Of a stretch of 33,845 nt of DNA, positions 24,612 to 33,499 are shown piece by piece. Origin of the DNA: Thiobacillus denitrificans (GTDB taxonomy: Bacteria; Pseudomonadota; Gammaproteobacteria; Burkholderiales; Thiobacillaceae); assembly GCF_001530125.1 (NCBI RefSeq), contig NZ_LDUG01000024.1, positions 1 to 33,845 of the forward strand. Direction: 5' to 3'. The notes under the pieces are model-generated. The model had not been told where the DNA came from, made no database searches, and was given only the letters and a program-made list of their open reading frames with translations. Position 1 is the first letter of the stretch; every line of letters starts with the position of its first letter. Position numbers and translations under genes: made by a program.

Positions 24612-25847
24612 ATGTCTGCCCTGCAAAAAATGATGGGTTGGGTCGATGATCGATTCCCGCTCACCGCCACTTACAAGGCGCATCTGTCCGAGTACTACGC
24701 GCCCAAAAACTTCAACTTCTGGTATTTCTTCGGTTCGCTGGCGCTGCTGCTGCTGGTGCTCCAGATTGTCACCGGCATTTTCCTCACCATGAACTACAAG
24801 CCGGATGCCGAACTCGCCTTCGCGTCCGTCGAGTACATCATGCGCGACGTCGAGTGGGGCTGGCTGATCCGCTACATGCACTCCACCGGTGCCTCGATGT
24901 TCTTCGTCGTCGTCTATCTGCACATGTTCCGCGGCCTGATGTACGGTTCCTACCGCAAACCGCGCGAGCTGATCTGGATCTTTGGCGTGCTGATCTACCT
25001 CGTGCTGATGGCCGAAGCCTTCGCTGGCTATCTGCTGCCGTGGGGCCAGATGTCGTACTGGGGTGCCCAGGTGATCGTCAACCTGTTCGCTGCCGTGCCT
25101 TTCATCGGTGAGGATCTGTCGATCCTGATTCGCGGCGACTACGTGATTTCCGATGCCACCCTGAACCGCTTCTTCGCCTTTCACGTCATCGCCCTGCCGC
25201 TGGTGCTGCTCGCACTGGTGGTAGCGCACCTGGTGGCGCTGCACGAAGTCGGTTCCAACAACCCGGACGGCATCGAAATCAAGAAGCACAAAGACCCGGT
25301 GACGCACATTCCGCTCGACGGCATTCCCTTCCACCCGTACTACACGGTGAAGGACATCGTCGGCGTCATCGTTTTCCTGATGGTGTTCTCGGCGATTCTG
25401 TTCTTCGCGCCGGAAATGGGCGGCTACTTCCTCGAGGCGGCCAACTTTGTTCCGGCCGACTCGCTGAAGACGCCCGAGCACATCGCGCCGCTGTGGTACT
25501 TCACCCCGTTCTACGCGATCCTGCGCGCGGTGCCGCCATTGTTCGGCTCGCAGTTCCCCGGCGTGGTGGCGATGGGCATGTCGATCGTGCTGATGTTCTT
25601 CCTGCCCTGGCTCGATCGCAGCAAGGTCAAGTCGATTCGCTATCGCGGCCCGATCTACAAGACCATGCTCGCCCTGTTCATCGTGTCCTTCATCGGGCTG
25701 GGCTACCTTGGCCTGCTGCCGGCCACCCCGGTGGCGACGATTTTTGCTCAGGTCTTCTCGGTGGTCTACTTCCTGTTTTTCCTGTTGATGCCCTGGTATA
25801 CATCGATTGAAAAAACCAAACCGGAACCGGAAAGGGTGACTGGCTAA
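24612..25847 (+). CDS. petB: Cytochrome b of the bc1 complex
   Basis: A 411-aa, eight-helix haem b protein. The four haem-ligand histidines can be placed in the helix containing RYMHSTGASMFFVVVYLHMFRG and in the helix containing FFAFHVIALPLVLLALVVAHLVALHEVGSNNPDG. GYLLPWGQMSYWG precedes the second, and the Qo-site motif of the PEWY type appears as APLWYFTPFYAILRA, that is PLWY in place of PEWY. PLWY-like variants are a point to note, but the surrounding family context is complete. petC begins directly after the stop. Confidence 0.96.
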   Translation: MSALQKMMGWVDDRFPLTATYKAHLSEYYAPKNFNFWYFFGSLALLLLVLQIVTGIFLTMNYKPDAELAFASVEYIMRDVEWGWLIRYMHSTGASMFFVVVYLHMFRGLMYGSYRKPRELIWIFGVLIYLVLMAEAFAGYLLPWGQMSYWGAQVIVNLFAAVPFIGEDLSILIRGDYVISDATLNRFFAFHVIALPLVLLALVVAHLVALHEVGSNNPDGIEIKKHKDPVTHIPLDGIPFHPYYTVKDIVGVIVFLMVFSAILFFAPEMGGYFLEAANFVPADSLKTPEHIAPLWYFTPFYAILRAVPPLFGSQFPGVVAMGMSIVLMFFLPWLDRSKVKSIRYRGPIYKTMLALFIVSFIGLGYLGLLPATPVATIFAQVFSVVYFLFFLLMPWYTSIEKTKPEPERVTG

Positions 25848-26573
25848 ATGAAACGCTTGAAGATTTTCCTTTTCCTGCTAGCGGCAGCCCCCGTCGTGGC
25901 CTTTGCGGCCGGCGCTAGCGTTCATCTCGACAAGGCGCCGGTCAACTTGACCGACAAAGAGTCCCTTCAGCGTGGCGCCCGCGTGTTCGTCAACTACTGT
26001 CTGAACTGCCACAGCGCGAGCGTCATGCGCTATTCGCGTCTGGAGGATCTGGGGCTGACCGAGGAGCAGATCACGGACAACCTGATGTTCGCTGCGGATA
26101 AGCCGGGTGAGACCATGAAGGTCGGCATGGCCAAGACCGATGGCAAGGCCTGGTTCGGCGCCGCTCCACCCGACCTCAGCGTGATCGCCCGTTCGCGCGG
26201 AGCAGACTGGCTCTACACTTACCTGCGCGCTTTCTACCGTGACGACTCGACCGTCACCGGCTGGAATAACACCGTGTTCGACAAGGTCGGCATGCCGCAC
26301 GTGATGTGGAACCTGCAGGGCGAAATGGCACCGGTCTACAAGACGCAAGGCGGGCATGACGTGATCGAACGCCTCGAACTGGTCAAGCCCGGCAGCGTCA
26401 CCCTGGCCCAGTACGACGCCATGGTCGGCGACCTGGTCAACTACCTGGTATGGATGGGTGAACCCGCCCAGGTCCAGCGCAAGCAGCTTGGTGTCATCGT
26501 TCTGCTTTTTCTGGCAGTCTTCTTTGTGGTGGCCTATTACCTGAAGAAAGAGTTCTGGAAAGACATCCACTGA
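25848..26573 (+). CDS. petC: Cytochrome c1
   Basis: A 241-aa c1 subunit. A signal peptide (about 1-20, LKIFLFLLAAAPVVAFAAG) precedes the haem motif CLNCHS (about residues 49-54) in the context VFVNYCLNCHSASVMRYSRL. The APPDLSVIARSRGADWLYTYLRAFYRD stretch is typical of c1. The sixth-ligand methionine lies in the GMPHVMWNLQG region, and a C-terminal anchor helix is at about 213-232 (LGVIVLLFLAVFFVVAYYL). The gene starts at the base after the petB stop and closes petABC before a strong terminator. Confidence 0.96.
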   Translation: MKRLKIFLFLLAAAPVVAFAAGASVHLDKAPVNLTDKESLQRGARVFVNYCLNCHSASVMRYSRLEDLGLTEEQITDNLMFAADKPGETMKVGMAKTDGKAWFGAAPPDLSVIARSRGADWLYTYLRAFYRDDSTVTGWNNTVFDKVGMPHVMWNLQGEMAPVYKTQGGHDVIERLELVKPGSVTLAQYDAMVGDLVNYLVWMGEPAQVQRKQLGVIVLLFLAVFFVVAYYLKKEFWKDIH

Positions 26574-26590
26574 ACCCGGTCACGCCGTTC

Positions 26591-26628
26591 GCCAACAGCC
26601 GGACTGTGTATCCGGCTGTTGGCGTTTT
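26591..26628 (+). terminator. Intrinsic terminator of petABC
   Basis: A perfect 13-bp stem, GCCAACAGCCGGA (26591-26603) with TCCGGCTGTTGGC (26611-26623), is followed by GTTTTA. Confidence 0.9.
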
Positions 26629-26676
26629 AGGCATTTAACACTAGCAACACTCGCAACACCATAGGGAGCCCCTGCC

Positions 26677-27276
26677 ATGATGACCTTGTATTCCGGTAGC
26701 ACCGATCCGTACAGCCACCGCTGTCGCATTGTCCTGTTCGAAAAGGACATGGACTTCGAAATCATCGACGTCGACATGCACAACAAGCCGGAAGAAATCG
26801 CCAGCATCAGCCCCAGTGGCAAGATGCCGGTGCTGGTCGAACGCGATCTGATTCTGACCGAATCCAACATCATCAACGAATACATCGACGAGCGCTTCCC
26901 GCATCCGCAGCTGATGCCGCCGGACCCCGTCATGCGTGCACGTGCCCGACTGGTGCTGTTCAATTTTGAGCATGACCTGTTTACCCACGTCAACACGCTC
27001 GAGCATAGCCTCGGCAAGGGGTCGGACAAGGCGCGTCTTGAAATCCGCGACAGCCTGTCGCAGCTGACGCCCATCCTCACCAAGCAGAAATACCTGATGA
27101 ACGATGAGTTCTCCATGCTGGATGTGGCAATTGCCCCGCTGTTGTGGCGCCTCGAACATTATGGTATCGAACTGCCCAAAGTGGCGGCACCGGTGCTCAA
27201 GTACCGCGAGCGCCTGTTCAGCCGTCCCGCCTTCATCAGTGCGCTGACGCCTACCGAAAAGGCGCTGCGCAAGTAA
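26677..27276 (+). CDS. sspA: Stringent starvation protein A
   Basis: SspA is a GST-fold protein that binds RNA polymerase and supports stress and acid tolerance in E. coli. The 199-aa length is normal. The N-terminal thioredoxin-like domain has YSGSTDPYSHRCRIVLFEKDMDFEIIDVDMHNKPEEI and LPVL-type GKMPVLVERDLILTESNIINEYIDERFPHPQLMP. The C-terminal helical domain includes LTPILTKQKYLMNDEFSMLDVAIAPLLWRL. Catalytic GST residues are absent, as is usual for SspA. sspB follows after 11 bp; petABC-sspAB is a standard betaproteobacterial order. Confidence 0.95.
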   Translation: MMTLYSGSTDPYSHRCRIVLFEKDMDFEIIDVDMHNKPEEIASISPSGKMPVLVERDLILTESNIINEYIDERFPHPQLMPPDPVMRARARLVLFNFEHDLFTHVNTLEHSLGKGSDKARLEIRDSLSQLTPILTKQKYLMNDEFSMLDVAIAPLLWRLEHYGIELPKVAAPVLKYRERLFSRPAFISALTPTEKALRK

Positions 27277-27287
27277 AGGCAGAACGG

Positions 27288-27692
27288 GTGGCCGAGATTT
27301 CAACCAAGCCTTATCTGATCCGCGCGCTGTACGAGTGGTGTGCGGACTCGGGCTTTACCCCGCAGTTGCTGGTTGCAGTGGACGGCCGCACCCGCGTGCC
27401 GCCCGGCTTCGTCAAGGACGGCCAGATTGTGCTGAACATCAGTGCCGGCGCAACACGAAATCTCACGTTGGACAACGACTGGATCCAGTTTTCTTCGCGC
27501 TTCGGTGGCGTTTCGCACGAGCTTTCCATTCCGGTTGATCGGGTCATGGCCATCTTCGCGCGCGAAAACGGGCAGGGCCTGCATTTCGAACCCGTCGATA
27601 CCCCCGAGCCGCCCGGGCAGACGCCGCCTCCCGCGCCGGGCGATGCGTCTGTGCTGCCCAAGGGCAAGCCATCGCTCAAAGTCGTCAAGTAA
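27288..27692 (+). CDS. sspB: ClpXP adaptor SspB
   Basis: SspB delivers ssrA-tagged proteins to ClpXP. The 134-aa protein has the conserved globular part (TKPYLIRALYEWCADSGFTPQLLV, VPPGFVKDGQIVLNIS, FSSRFGGVSHELSIPVDRVMAIFARENGQG). A proline-rich flexible linker follows (PPGQTPPPAPGDA), and the C-terminal ClpX-binding tail is GKPSLKVVK. GTG 27288 is selected because the protein then begins exactly at the family start with an upstream AAGGCAG, while the longer open frame overlaps sspA. Confidence 0.93.
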   Translation: MAEISTKPYLIRALYEWCADSGFTPQLLVAVDGRTRVPPGFVKDGQIVLNISAGATRNLTLDNDWIQFSSRFGGVSHELSIPVDRVMAIFARENGQGLHFEPVDTPEPPGQTPPPAPGDASVLPKGKPSLKVVK

Positions 27693-27718
27693 TCAGTCAA
27701 TCAAGCGTGCGGCATCGC

Positions 27719-27724
27719 TATAAT
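27719..27724 (+). promoter_or_regulatory. Possible -10 of the tRNA-Thr gene
   Basis: A perfect TATAAT lies 10 bp before the tRNA, followed by a GC-rich discriminator (GTCGCCCGTC) as expected for stable-RNA promoters. The -35 candidate AGTCAA, 18 bp upstream, is poor. Confidence 0.5.
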
Positions 27725-27734
27725 GTCGCCCGTC

Positions 27735-27810
27735 GCCGCTTTAGCTCAGTTGGTAGAGCAACCGCCTTGTAAGCGGTAGGTCGTCAGTTCGATTCCGACA
27801 AGCGGCACCA
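27735..27810 (+). tRNA. tRNA-Thr (anticodon UGU)
   Basis: A 76-nt cloverleaf. The acceptor stem GCCGCTT pairs with AAGCGGC, the D loop is AGCTCAGTTGGTAGAGC, and the anticodon arm ACCGC-CTTGTAA-GCGGT has TGT at the anticodon. The T arm GTCAG-TTCGATT-CCGAC is intact, and CCA is encoded (27808-27810). It lies between sspB and a terminator. Confidence 0.97.
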
Positions 27811-27819
27811 CCTATAGAT

Positions 27820-27855
27820 AAAAAGCCCGCATTCAGCGACGGATGCGGGCTTTTT
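27820..27855. terminator. Bidirectional intrinsic terminator between tRNA-Thr and pilR
   Basis: AAAAAGCCCGCAT (27820-27832) pairs with ATGCGGGCTTTTT (27843-27855) around a 10-nt loop. It has an A-run on one side and a T-run on the other, so it can serve the tRNA and the oncoming pilR transcript (stop at 27886). Confidence 0.92.
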
Positions 27856-27885
27856 ATCGTGCGCGATGCTGGCGTAGACTACGCG

Positions 27886-29202
27886 CTACTCGATCCCAAG
27901 GCGCTCCAGTCGGTAACGCAGGCTGCGGAAGGTGACGCCGAGCACACGGGCGGCGGCGGTCTTGTTGTGGCGCGTCTGTTCCAGCGCTTCGAGGATGGCG
28001 ACGCGCTCCATCTGGTCGAGGTAATCCTGCAACGGGTATTTGCTGCCGGGGGCGCCATTGGTCGCGGGGAGGGCGGGTGCAAGACTGAGATCGGCAGCGG
28101 TGATGTGCTGGTCTTCACATAGCGCCAGCGCGCGCTCCAGCGTGTTTTCCAGTTCTCGAACGTTGCCGGGGAAGGCATAGGCGCTGAGTGCCTTTTCGGC
28201 GTCGCGATCCAGTTTGACTTCGGCGCCGCCGAGCTTGTCGAGCAGAAAGCGCGCCATCTCGTGGATGTCCTCGACGCGGTCGCGCAGGCTGGGCATCACC
28301 AGGTCGATGACATTGAGGCGGTAGTACAGATCTTGGCGGAAACGCCCAGATTCGACCAGCGCGGCGAGGTTCTGGTGGGTGGCGCTGATGATGCGCACGT
28401 CGACCGGCTCTTCGGTGGTGGCGCCGACCTTGCGCACCTTCTTTTCCTGCAGCACGCGCAGCAGTTTCACCTGCATCGACAGCGGCAGGTCGGCGACTTC
28501 GTCGAGAAACAGGGTGCCGCCATCGGCTGCCTGGAAAAATCCGTTGCGGTCGGCGTCGGCGCCGGTGAAGGCGCCCTTGCGATAGCCGAAAAACTCGCTT
28601 TCCATCAGCGTCTCGGGAATCGCACCGCAGTTGACCGCGACGAAGGGCTTGTCGGCACGGTTGCCCAGCCGGTGGATCAGCCGCGCGGCGAGTTCCTTGC
28701 CGCTGCCCGATTCGCCAGCGATGTGCACCGGCGCCTGGGTGCGCGCGAGCTTGGCGATGCGCGCGCGGATGTCCTGCATGGTGGCGGACTGGCCGATCAA
28801 GTCGCGGGCGGAGTTGTCGGCCTGCATGGCCTCGGGGATTTTCAGCGCGGACTTGACCAGCGCGCGCAGCTGGTCGAGCGCCACCGGCTTGGCCAAATAA
28901 TCAAACGCGCCCGCCTTCAGCGCCGCGACCGCGTTGCCGGCATTGCCGTATGCAGTAATGACCGCCACCGGCACCGGCGCCGCCAGTGCGCTGGCGGCGG
29001 CGATTACCTCCAGCCCTTCGCCGTCGCCCAGCCGCATGTCGGTGAGGCAGAGATCGTAGTGCGTCTGTTTCAGCCGGGCCTGTGCTTCGGCGACGCTCAC
29101 GGCGCGGTCGGTTTCCAGCCCCATCTTGACCAGGGTCAGCTCCATCAGGTCGAGCAGGTCAGGCTCGTCGTCCACCAGCAGAATGCGCGGAGAGTTGGCC
29201 AT
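27886..29202 (-). CDS. pilR: NtrC-family sigma54 response regulator, PilR-like
   Basis: A 438-aa activator with three domains. The receiver spans about 1-120, with DD at 11-12, the phosphate acceptor about D55 in CLTDMRLGDGEG, and the conserved lysine in YLAKPV. The sigma54 AAA+ domain spans about 140-375: Walker A GESGSGKEL, the GAFTGA loop that contacts sigma54, Walker B TLFLDEVADLP and the FPGNVRELENTLERAL end. A Fis-type HTH (NKTAAARVLGVTFRSLRYRLERLGI) closes it. ATG 29202 starts 2 bp after the sensor gene's stop. PilR controls type IV pilin genes; no pilin is in this window, so the name rests on resemblance and the PilS-like partner. Confidence 0.87.
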   Translation of the reverse strand: MANSPRILLVDDEPDLLDLMELTLVKMGLETDRAVSVAEAQARLKQTHYDLCLTDMRLGDGEGLEVIAAASALAAPVPVAVITAYGNAGNAVAALKAGAFDYLAKPVALDQLRALVKSALKIPEAMQADNSARDLIGQSATMQDIRARIAKLARTQAPVHIAGESGSGKELAARLIHRLGNRADKPFVAVNCGAIPETLMESEFFGYRKGAFTGADADRNGFFQAADGGTLFLDEVADLPLSMQVKLLRVLQEKKVRKVGATTEEPVDVRIISATHQNLAALVESGRFRQDLYYRLNVIDLVMPSLRDRVEDIHEMARFLLDKLGGAEVKLDRDAEKALSAYAFPGNVRELENTLERALALCEDQHITAADLSLAPALPATNGAPGSKYPLQDYLDQMERVAILEALEQTRHNKTAAARVLGVTFRSLRYRLERLGIE

Positions 29203-29204
29203 AT

Positions 29205-30785
29205 TCACTCGCCTCCATACAGGCTGAGGCGGAAGCGGGCGCCGCCCGCACCCGGTACATAGGCCAGCGTTGCATGGTTGGCCTCGGCCAGTTCGCGCGC
29301 GAGGAACAGCCCGAGCCCGGTGCCCTGCGCATCGGTGGTGCAAAAAGGCTCGAACAGCTTGCCGCGCTGTTCCGGTGCCACGCCCGGTCCGTCGTCCGCT
29401 ATTTCCAGCTGCATGCTGTTGCCCGACATCTGCGCGCTGAAGCGGATACTGCCTGTCTGCTTGCGGCTGTAACGCCAGGCATTGCGTAGCAGGTTCCACA
29501 CGATTTGACGCAGGTGGTCGGGGTCGAATTGAAAGCGCAGGGGTTCGGGCATGCTGACTATGACGGCCTCGGCCGGGATTTCTTCAGTCTGCCGCAGCTC
29601 GTCGATGAGGGCGGCGAGCGACGCGGCATCGAAACTGACCGGGTTGAGGCGGTCGCGCCGGTTGAGCGTCAGCACTTCTTCCACCAGGCGGTCGAGCCGC
29701 CGCGCGTTGTTTTCGATGATCGCGGTCAGCCTGGTCTGGGCGGGGTCGTGCGCGTCCTCGTGCAGCAGCTGCGCGGCATGGCTGATGGCAGACAGCGGGT
29801 TGCGGATTTCGTGCGCGATGTTGGCGGTGAGCCGACCCAGTGCCGCCAGCTTCAGCCGTTGCGCCGCCTGCTCGGCCTGGCTCTGGTCCTCCAGCACCAG
29901 CACCCGGCTGTCGTCCGGCGTTGCCAGCGGAATGCAGCGCACCCGCACCTGCGAGGTCGGGGTGCTGAGGGTGGGTGCGATGCCGGGGCCTACCTGCTGC
30001 ACCAGCCGTGCCAGTTCGGGCGAGCAGTCCTGCAGCAGGGTGACGCCGGGAATCACCGGTGCCGTGATGCCGAGCAGCGCCAGCGCACGCGGGCTGGCGT
30101 GGCGCACGACGCCGTCGCCGCGAATCGCCAGCAAGCCGTCGGGCGAGTTCTCGATCGCCAGCGCGTTGATGCGGTTCAGCAGCGCGAGTTCGTCCGCCTG
30201 CTGCTGCGCCAGTGTTTCCGAGCGCAGCGCGCGCTGCGTCAGCGCATGCGCCAGCCAGCCGATGGCGAAGTATCCCGCGCACAGCAGGCCGATCTGGAAA
30301 AAGCTGTCTGTCGCATGGCTGCCGCCCAGAATGCTGAATCCGTGCTGCAGCAGCACGGCGATGGACGCCATCGCGGCATACAGCAGCGTCAGACGCCCGC
30401 TGCCAACCAGCCCGCCCGAAGCAATCGAAATCACCAGCAGCAGCCCCAAACCGCCCGCCAGTCGCTCGCTGGTGGTCATCAGCAGCGTCACGATGATGAT
30501 GTCGGCGATGATGTGCGCGGTCAGCTGGATCTGGAACCCGGGCCAGCGCGCGCGGATGCCGAGCACGAACAGCGCCGCGATAACCAGGTAGGCGTAGGCA
30601 AAGCCCTGGAAGCGTTCGCTTGCGCCAGGCCGGAACAGGTCCGAGTCACTGAACAGCAGGCTGGTGAACACCAGCGCCGCCGCCAGGGTCAGGCGATACA
30701 GGTTGAAGTAATCGAGGCTGCGCCAGTGCGATGCGTAGTAGCCCGGCGTGGCCGGGCGGGGCAGGACGTCTGCCGGGGCGCTCAT
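29205..30785 (-). CDS. pilS: PilS-like membrane sensor histidine kinase
   Basis: A 526-aa kinase with about six N-terminal membrane helices (about 28-185), then a PAS-like segment (about 200-300: NRINALAIENSPDGLLAIRGDGVVRHASPRAL). The H-box is ANIAHEIRNPLSA with about H325. A HATPase domain follows, with the N box (VWNLLRNAWRYS), DDGPGVAP (G1) and GTGLGLFLARELAEAN (G2). This layout is that of PilS. It overlaps the preceding small membrane gene by 4 bp (ATGA) and is followed by pilR after 2 bp, giving one three-gene unit. Confidence 0.88.
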   Translation of the reverse strand: MSAPADVLPRPATPGYYASHWRSLDYFNLYRLTLAAALVFTSLLFSDSDLFRPGASERFQGFAYAYLVIAALFVLGIRARWPGFQIQLTAHIIADIIIVTLLMTTSERLAGGLGLLLVISIASGGLVGSGRLTLLYAAMASIAVLLQHGFSILGGSHATDSFFQIGLLCAGYFAIGWLAHALTQRALRSETLAQQQADELALLNRINALAIENSPDGLLAIRGDGVVRHASPRALALLGITAPVIPGVTLLQDCSPELARLVQQVGPGIAPTLSTPTSQVRVRCIPLATPDDSRVLVLEDQSQAEQAAQRLKLAALGRLTANIAHEIRNPLSAISHAAQLLHEDAHDPAQTRLTAIIENNARRLDRLVEEVLTLNRRDRLNPVSFDAASLAALIDELRQTEEIPAEAVIVSMPEPLRFQFDPDHLRQIVWNLLRNAWRYSRKQTGSIRFSAQMSGNSMQLEIADDGPGVAPEQRGKLFEPFCTTDAQGTGLGLFLARELAEANHATLAYVPGAGGARFRLSLYGGE

Positions 30786-31006
30786 TTTTTACCGAGTTGT
30801 TTGTGTTCGGGGGTGCAGAAGAAGTCGCCGCCGGAATAGATGGCCTCGCTGCGCGGCATGTTCACGCCGCAATGCGCGCATTTCACCATGTCCTCGACGG
30901 CCTTCTCGCCAGCCGAAGCCGGTGGTTTGTCGAGCGAGCGCTGGTAATTGCGGATGACCGCCCACACTGCGAAACCAACCACAAGCAACAACAGAATCTT
31001 GATCAC
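30782..31006 (-). CDS. PP0621-like small membrane protein with a cysteine motif
   Basis: A 74-aa protein with one N-terminal membrane helix (IKILLLLVVGFAVWAVI), a basic linker, then a small cysteine-rich end: VKCAHCGVNMPRSEAIYSGGDFFCTPEHKQL, with CxxC, a third Cys and a His that could hold zinc. The PP0621 family looks like this and commonly lies next to pilS. GTG 31006 is chosen because GGGAG lies 7 nt before it and the helix then begins at residue 2; the open frame extends to 31048 without a better signal. It overlaps pilS by 4 bp. Function unknown. Confidence 0.82.
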   Translation of the reverse strand: MIKILLLLVVGFAVWAVIRNYQRSLDKPPASAGEKAVEDMVKCAHCGVNMPRSEAIYSGGDFFCTPEHKQLGKK

Positions 31007-31198
31007 GCCATCTCCCACGAAATTAGGCCCAGCATAGCATGGCGGCACCCTGGACGGCTTGCCGCAGCTGCGTGGGGCGGGGCGACATACACTTGTTTCA
31101 GAATATCTGTGGGCTGGTTCGGCAGCTTATTTGTTTGGCCTGATAATGACCGCTTGGCAATCAAGCAGCCGAGCAATTTTGATTTGGCGATTAATGGG

Positions 31199-31230
31199 GC
31201 AAAATGGCCTGCGTTTCGTTTCCATTTTGC
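31199..31230. promoter_or_regulatory. Inverted repeat GCAAAATGG-N14-CCATTTTGC upstream of gmd
   Basis: Perfect 9-bp arms lie 54 bp before gmd in a relatively AT-rich 277-bp gap (31007-31283) with no gene. Upstream, TTCGGC (31118-31123) and GATAAT (31142-31147) could be a weak promoter. The repeat may be an operator or a leader hairpin. Confidence 0.4.
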
Positions 31231-31283
31231 TCGCCCAAGGCGCCCATCAAACCTGAATTCGCCCGCAATCAGACGGGACAATC

Positions 31284-32435
31284 ATGACCAAAAAAGCACT
31301 CATCACCGGCGTCACCGGCCAGGACGGCGCCTACCTCTCTGAATTCCTGCTGGGCAAGGGCTACGAAGTCCACGGCATCAAGCGCCGCAGCTCGCTGTTC
31401 AACACCGACCGCATCGACCACCTGTACGAAGGTCCCGAGGTTACGAAGCGCAAGTTCATCCTGCACCACGGCGACCTCACCGATTCGTCCAGCCTGATCC
31501 GCATCATCCAGCAGGTGCAGCCCGACGAAATCTACAACCTCGCCGCGCAGTCGCACGTCGCCGTGAGCTTCGAGGAACCCGAATACACCGCCAACTCAGA
31601 CGCGCTGGGCGCGTTGCGCATCCTCGAAGCGATCCGCATCCTCGGCCTCGAAAAGAAAACCCGCTTCTACCAGGCGTCCACCTCCGAGCTGTTCGGCCTG
31701 GTGCAGGAAACCCCGCAGAAGGAAACTACCCCCTTCTACCCCAGGAGCCCCTACGCCTGCGCCAAGCTCTACGCCTACTGGATCACCATCAACTACCGTG
31801 AAGCCTATGGCATGTATGCCTGCAACGGCATCCTGTTCAACCACGAATCCCCCGTGCGCGGCGAAACCTTCGTCACCCGCAAGATCACCCGCGCGCTGGC
31901 CCGCATCAAGCTCGGGCTGCAGGATTGCCTGTTCCTCGGCAACATGTCGGCCCGCCGCGACTGGGGCCACGCCAAGGACTACGTCGAGATGCAGTGGCTG
32001 ATGCTGCAGCAGGACCAGGCCGAAGACTTCGTCATCGCCACCGGCGTGCAGTACTCGGTCCGGGACTTCGTCGACGCCGCCGCCAGGGAACTCGGCATGG
32101 ACATCCGCTGGGAAGGGCAGGGCATAGAGGAGAAGGGCTACCTCGAACCTGTAGGAGCGGCACCCTCGCCGCGAATTTCGGATGACAGCGATCGCGGCGA
32201 GGGCGCCGCTCCTACAGGCCGGGTTATCGTCGCCGTCGACCCGCGCTACTTCCGCCCCACCGAAGTCGAAACCCTGCTGGGCGACCCCAGCAAGGCCAAG
32301 GAGAAGCTCGGCTGGACGCCGAAGATCACGTTTGACGAGCTGGTGGCCGAGATGGTGCGCGAAGACCTGAAAGCCGCCGAGCGTGACGAGCTGGTGAAGA
32401 AGCATGGCTACAAGACCATGGATTACCACGAATAA
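31284..32435 (+). CDS. gmd: GDP-mannose 4,6-dehydratase, with an in-frame palindromic repeat
   Basis: Gmd converts GDP-mannose to GDP-4-keto-6-deoxymannose, the first step to GDP-L-fucose and related sugars. The 383-aa protein has the Rossmann motif [15 protein letters not shown], the [16 protein letters not shown] loop, [14 protein letters not shown], the catalytic Ser/Thr with [19 protein letters not shown], and [16 protein letters not shown]. Residues about 289-312 are encoded by a 71-bp palindromic REP-like element (32148-32218), in the loop that in relatives joins the 'EEKGY' and '[18 protein letters not shown]' segments. The frame stays open and the end is normal. fcl follows after 4 bp. 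Confidence 0.95.
   Translation: MTKKALITGVTGQDGAYLSEFLLGKGYEVHGIKRRSSLFNTDRIDHLYEGPEVTKRKFILHHGDLTDSSSLIRIIQQVQPDEIYNLAAQSHVAVSFEEPEYTANSDALGALRILEAIRILGLEKKTRFYQASTSELFGLVQETPQKETTPFYPRSPYACAKLYAYWITINYREAYGMYACNGILFNHESPVRGETFVTRKITRALARIKLGLQDCLFLGNMSARRDWGHAKDYVEMQWLMLQQDQAEDFVIATGVQYSVRDFVDAAARELGMDIRWEGQGIEEKGYLEPVGAAPSPRISDDSDRGEGAAPTGRVIVAVDPRYFRPTEVETLLGDPSKAKEKLGWTPKITFDELVAEMVREDLKAAERDELVKKHGYKTMDYHE
32148..32218. repeat. REP-like palindrome, copy C, inside gmd
   Basis: CCTGTAGGAGCGGC (32148-32161) is the exact reverse complement of GCCGCTCCTACAGG (32205-32218). An inner pair, CCCTCGCCGCGA (32163-32174) and TCGCGGCGAGGG (32192-32203), extends the arms to 27 bp with one mismatch around a 17-bp loop. 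The ends match copies A and B. In the gmd frame it encodes a Gly/Ala/Pro/Asp-rich stretch without a stop. Confidence 0.9.
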
Positions 32436-32439
32436 ACCG

Positions 32440-33411
32440 ATGGACAAGAATGCCAAGATTTACATTGCCGGGCATCGCGGCCTGGTCGGCTCAGCCCTCA
32501 TGCGCAACCTGCGCGCCAGGGGTTACGAGAACTTCGTCACCCGCACTCACGCCGAGCTCGACCTCACCAGCCAGGCCGCGGTCGAAGCTTTCTTCGCCAC
32601 GGAAAAGGCGGACTACGTGTTCCTCGCAGCAGCCAAGGTCGGCGGCATCCACGCCAACAACGAATACCCGGCCGAATTCATTCGCGACAACCTCACCATC
32701 CAGACCAACGTCATCCACGCTGCGTACAAGAATAAGGTCAGGCGTCTGCTGTTCCTTGGCTCCAGCTGCATCTACCCCAAGCTCGCCCCGCAGCCAATGA
32801 AGGAAGAACATCTGCTGACCGGCCCGCTGGAGCCGACCAACCGTCCCTATGCGCTCGCAAAAATCGCCGGCATCGAAATGTGCTGGAGCTACAACCGTCA
32901 GTACGGCACGCAGTACCTGGCCGTCATGCCCACCAACCTCTATGGCCCCGGCGACAACTACCATCCGCAAAACTCCCATGTCATTCCGGCGTTGATCCGC
33001 CGCTTTCACGAAGCCAAACGCGCGAACGCGTCGAGTGTGACGGTTTGGGGCACCGGCACACCCCGCCGTGAATTCATGTACAGCGAAGACATGGCTGACG
33101 CCTGCGTCTACCTGATGAATCTGCCGGACGCACAGTTCGTTCCGTTGCTGGGGCAGGATCGCAACGACGGCCTGCCACCACTGATGAACATTGGCGTGGG
33201 CGATGACCTCAGCATTCGCGAACTGGCCGAAACGGTGAAGGAGGTAGTGGGCTTCGAAGGCGAGATCGAATTCGACACCAGCAAACCCGACGGCACGCCG
33301 AGAAAGCTGATGGATGTGGGGCGACTCAACGCCATGGGGTGGACGGCCAGCACGCCCATGAAGAACGGACTGGCTGTCGCGTACTCGGACTTCATCGCCG
33401 GCAACGGGTGA
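32440..33411 (+). CDS. fcl: GDP-L-fucose synthase
   Basis: Fcl (WcaG) epimerises and reduces the Gmd product to GDP-L-fucose with NADPH. The 323-aa length is normal. Visible features are [15 protein letters not shown] (about 9-23), the [20 protein letters not shown] stretch diagnostic of the family, [11 protein letters not shown] with the catalytic serine, and [13 protein letters not shown] with the Tyr-x3-Lys pair. ATG 32440 is chosen because it lies 4 bp after the gmd stop and starts the Rossmann fold correctly; the open frame further upstream overlaps gmd. With gmd it forms a complete GDP-fucose module, presumably for surface polysaccharide. Confidence 0.95.
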   Translation: MDKNAKIYIAGHRGLVGSALMRNLRARGYENFVTRTHAELDLTSQAAVEAFFATEKADYVFLAAAKVGGIHANNEYPAEFIRDNLTIQTNVIHAAYKNKVRRLLFLGSSCIYPKLAPQPMKEEHLLTGPLEPTNRPYALAKIAGIEMCWSYNRQYGTQYLAVMPTNLYGPGDNYHPQNSHVIPALIRRFHEAKRANASSVTVWGTGTPRREFMYSEDMADACVYLMNLPDAQFVPLLGQDRNDGLPPLMNIGVGDDLSIRELAETVKEVVGFEGEIEFDTSKPDGTPRKLMDVGRLNAMGWTASTPMKNGLAVAYSDFIAGNG

Positions 33412-33499
33412 ACACACTACGAATGTTGCACCTGCATGAGTCTCAGGTGCTGCGGCCGGGTGTCTGGCCGCGCTATGGGGAAAATATGGGGGAATTGAA

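Noticed and set aside
32148..32218. Calling gmd a broken gene because of the inserted palindrome
   Set aside because: The frame is open through the insert and the conserved [18 protein letters not shown] segment and C-terminus follow in frame.
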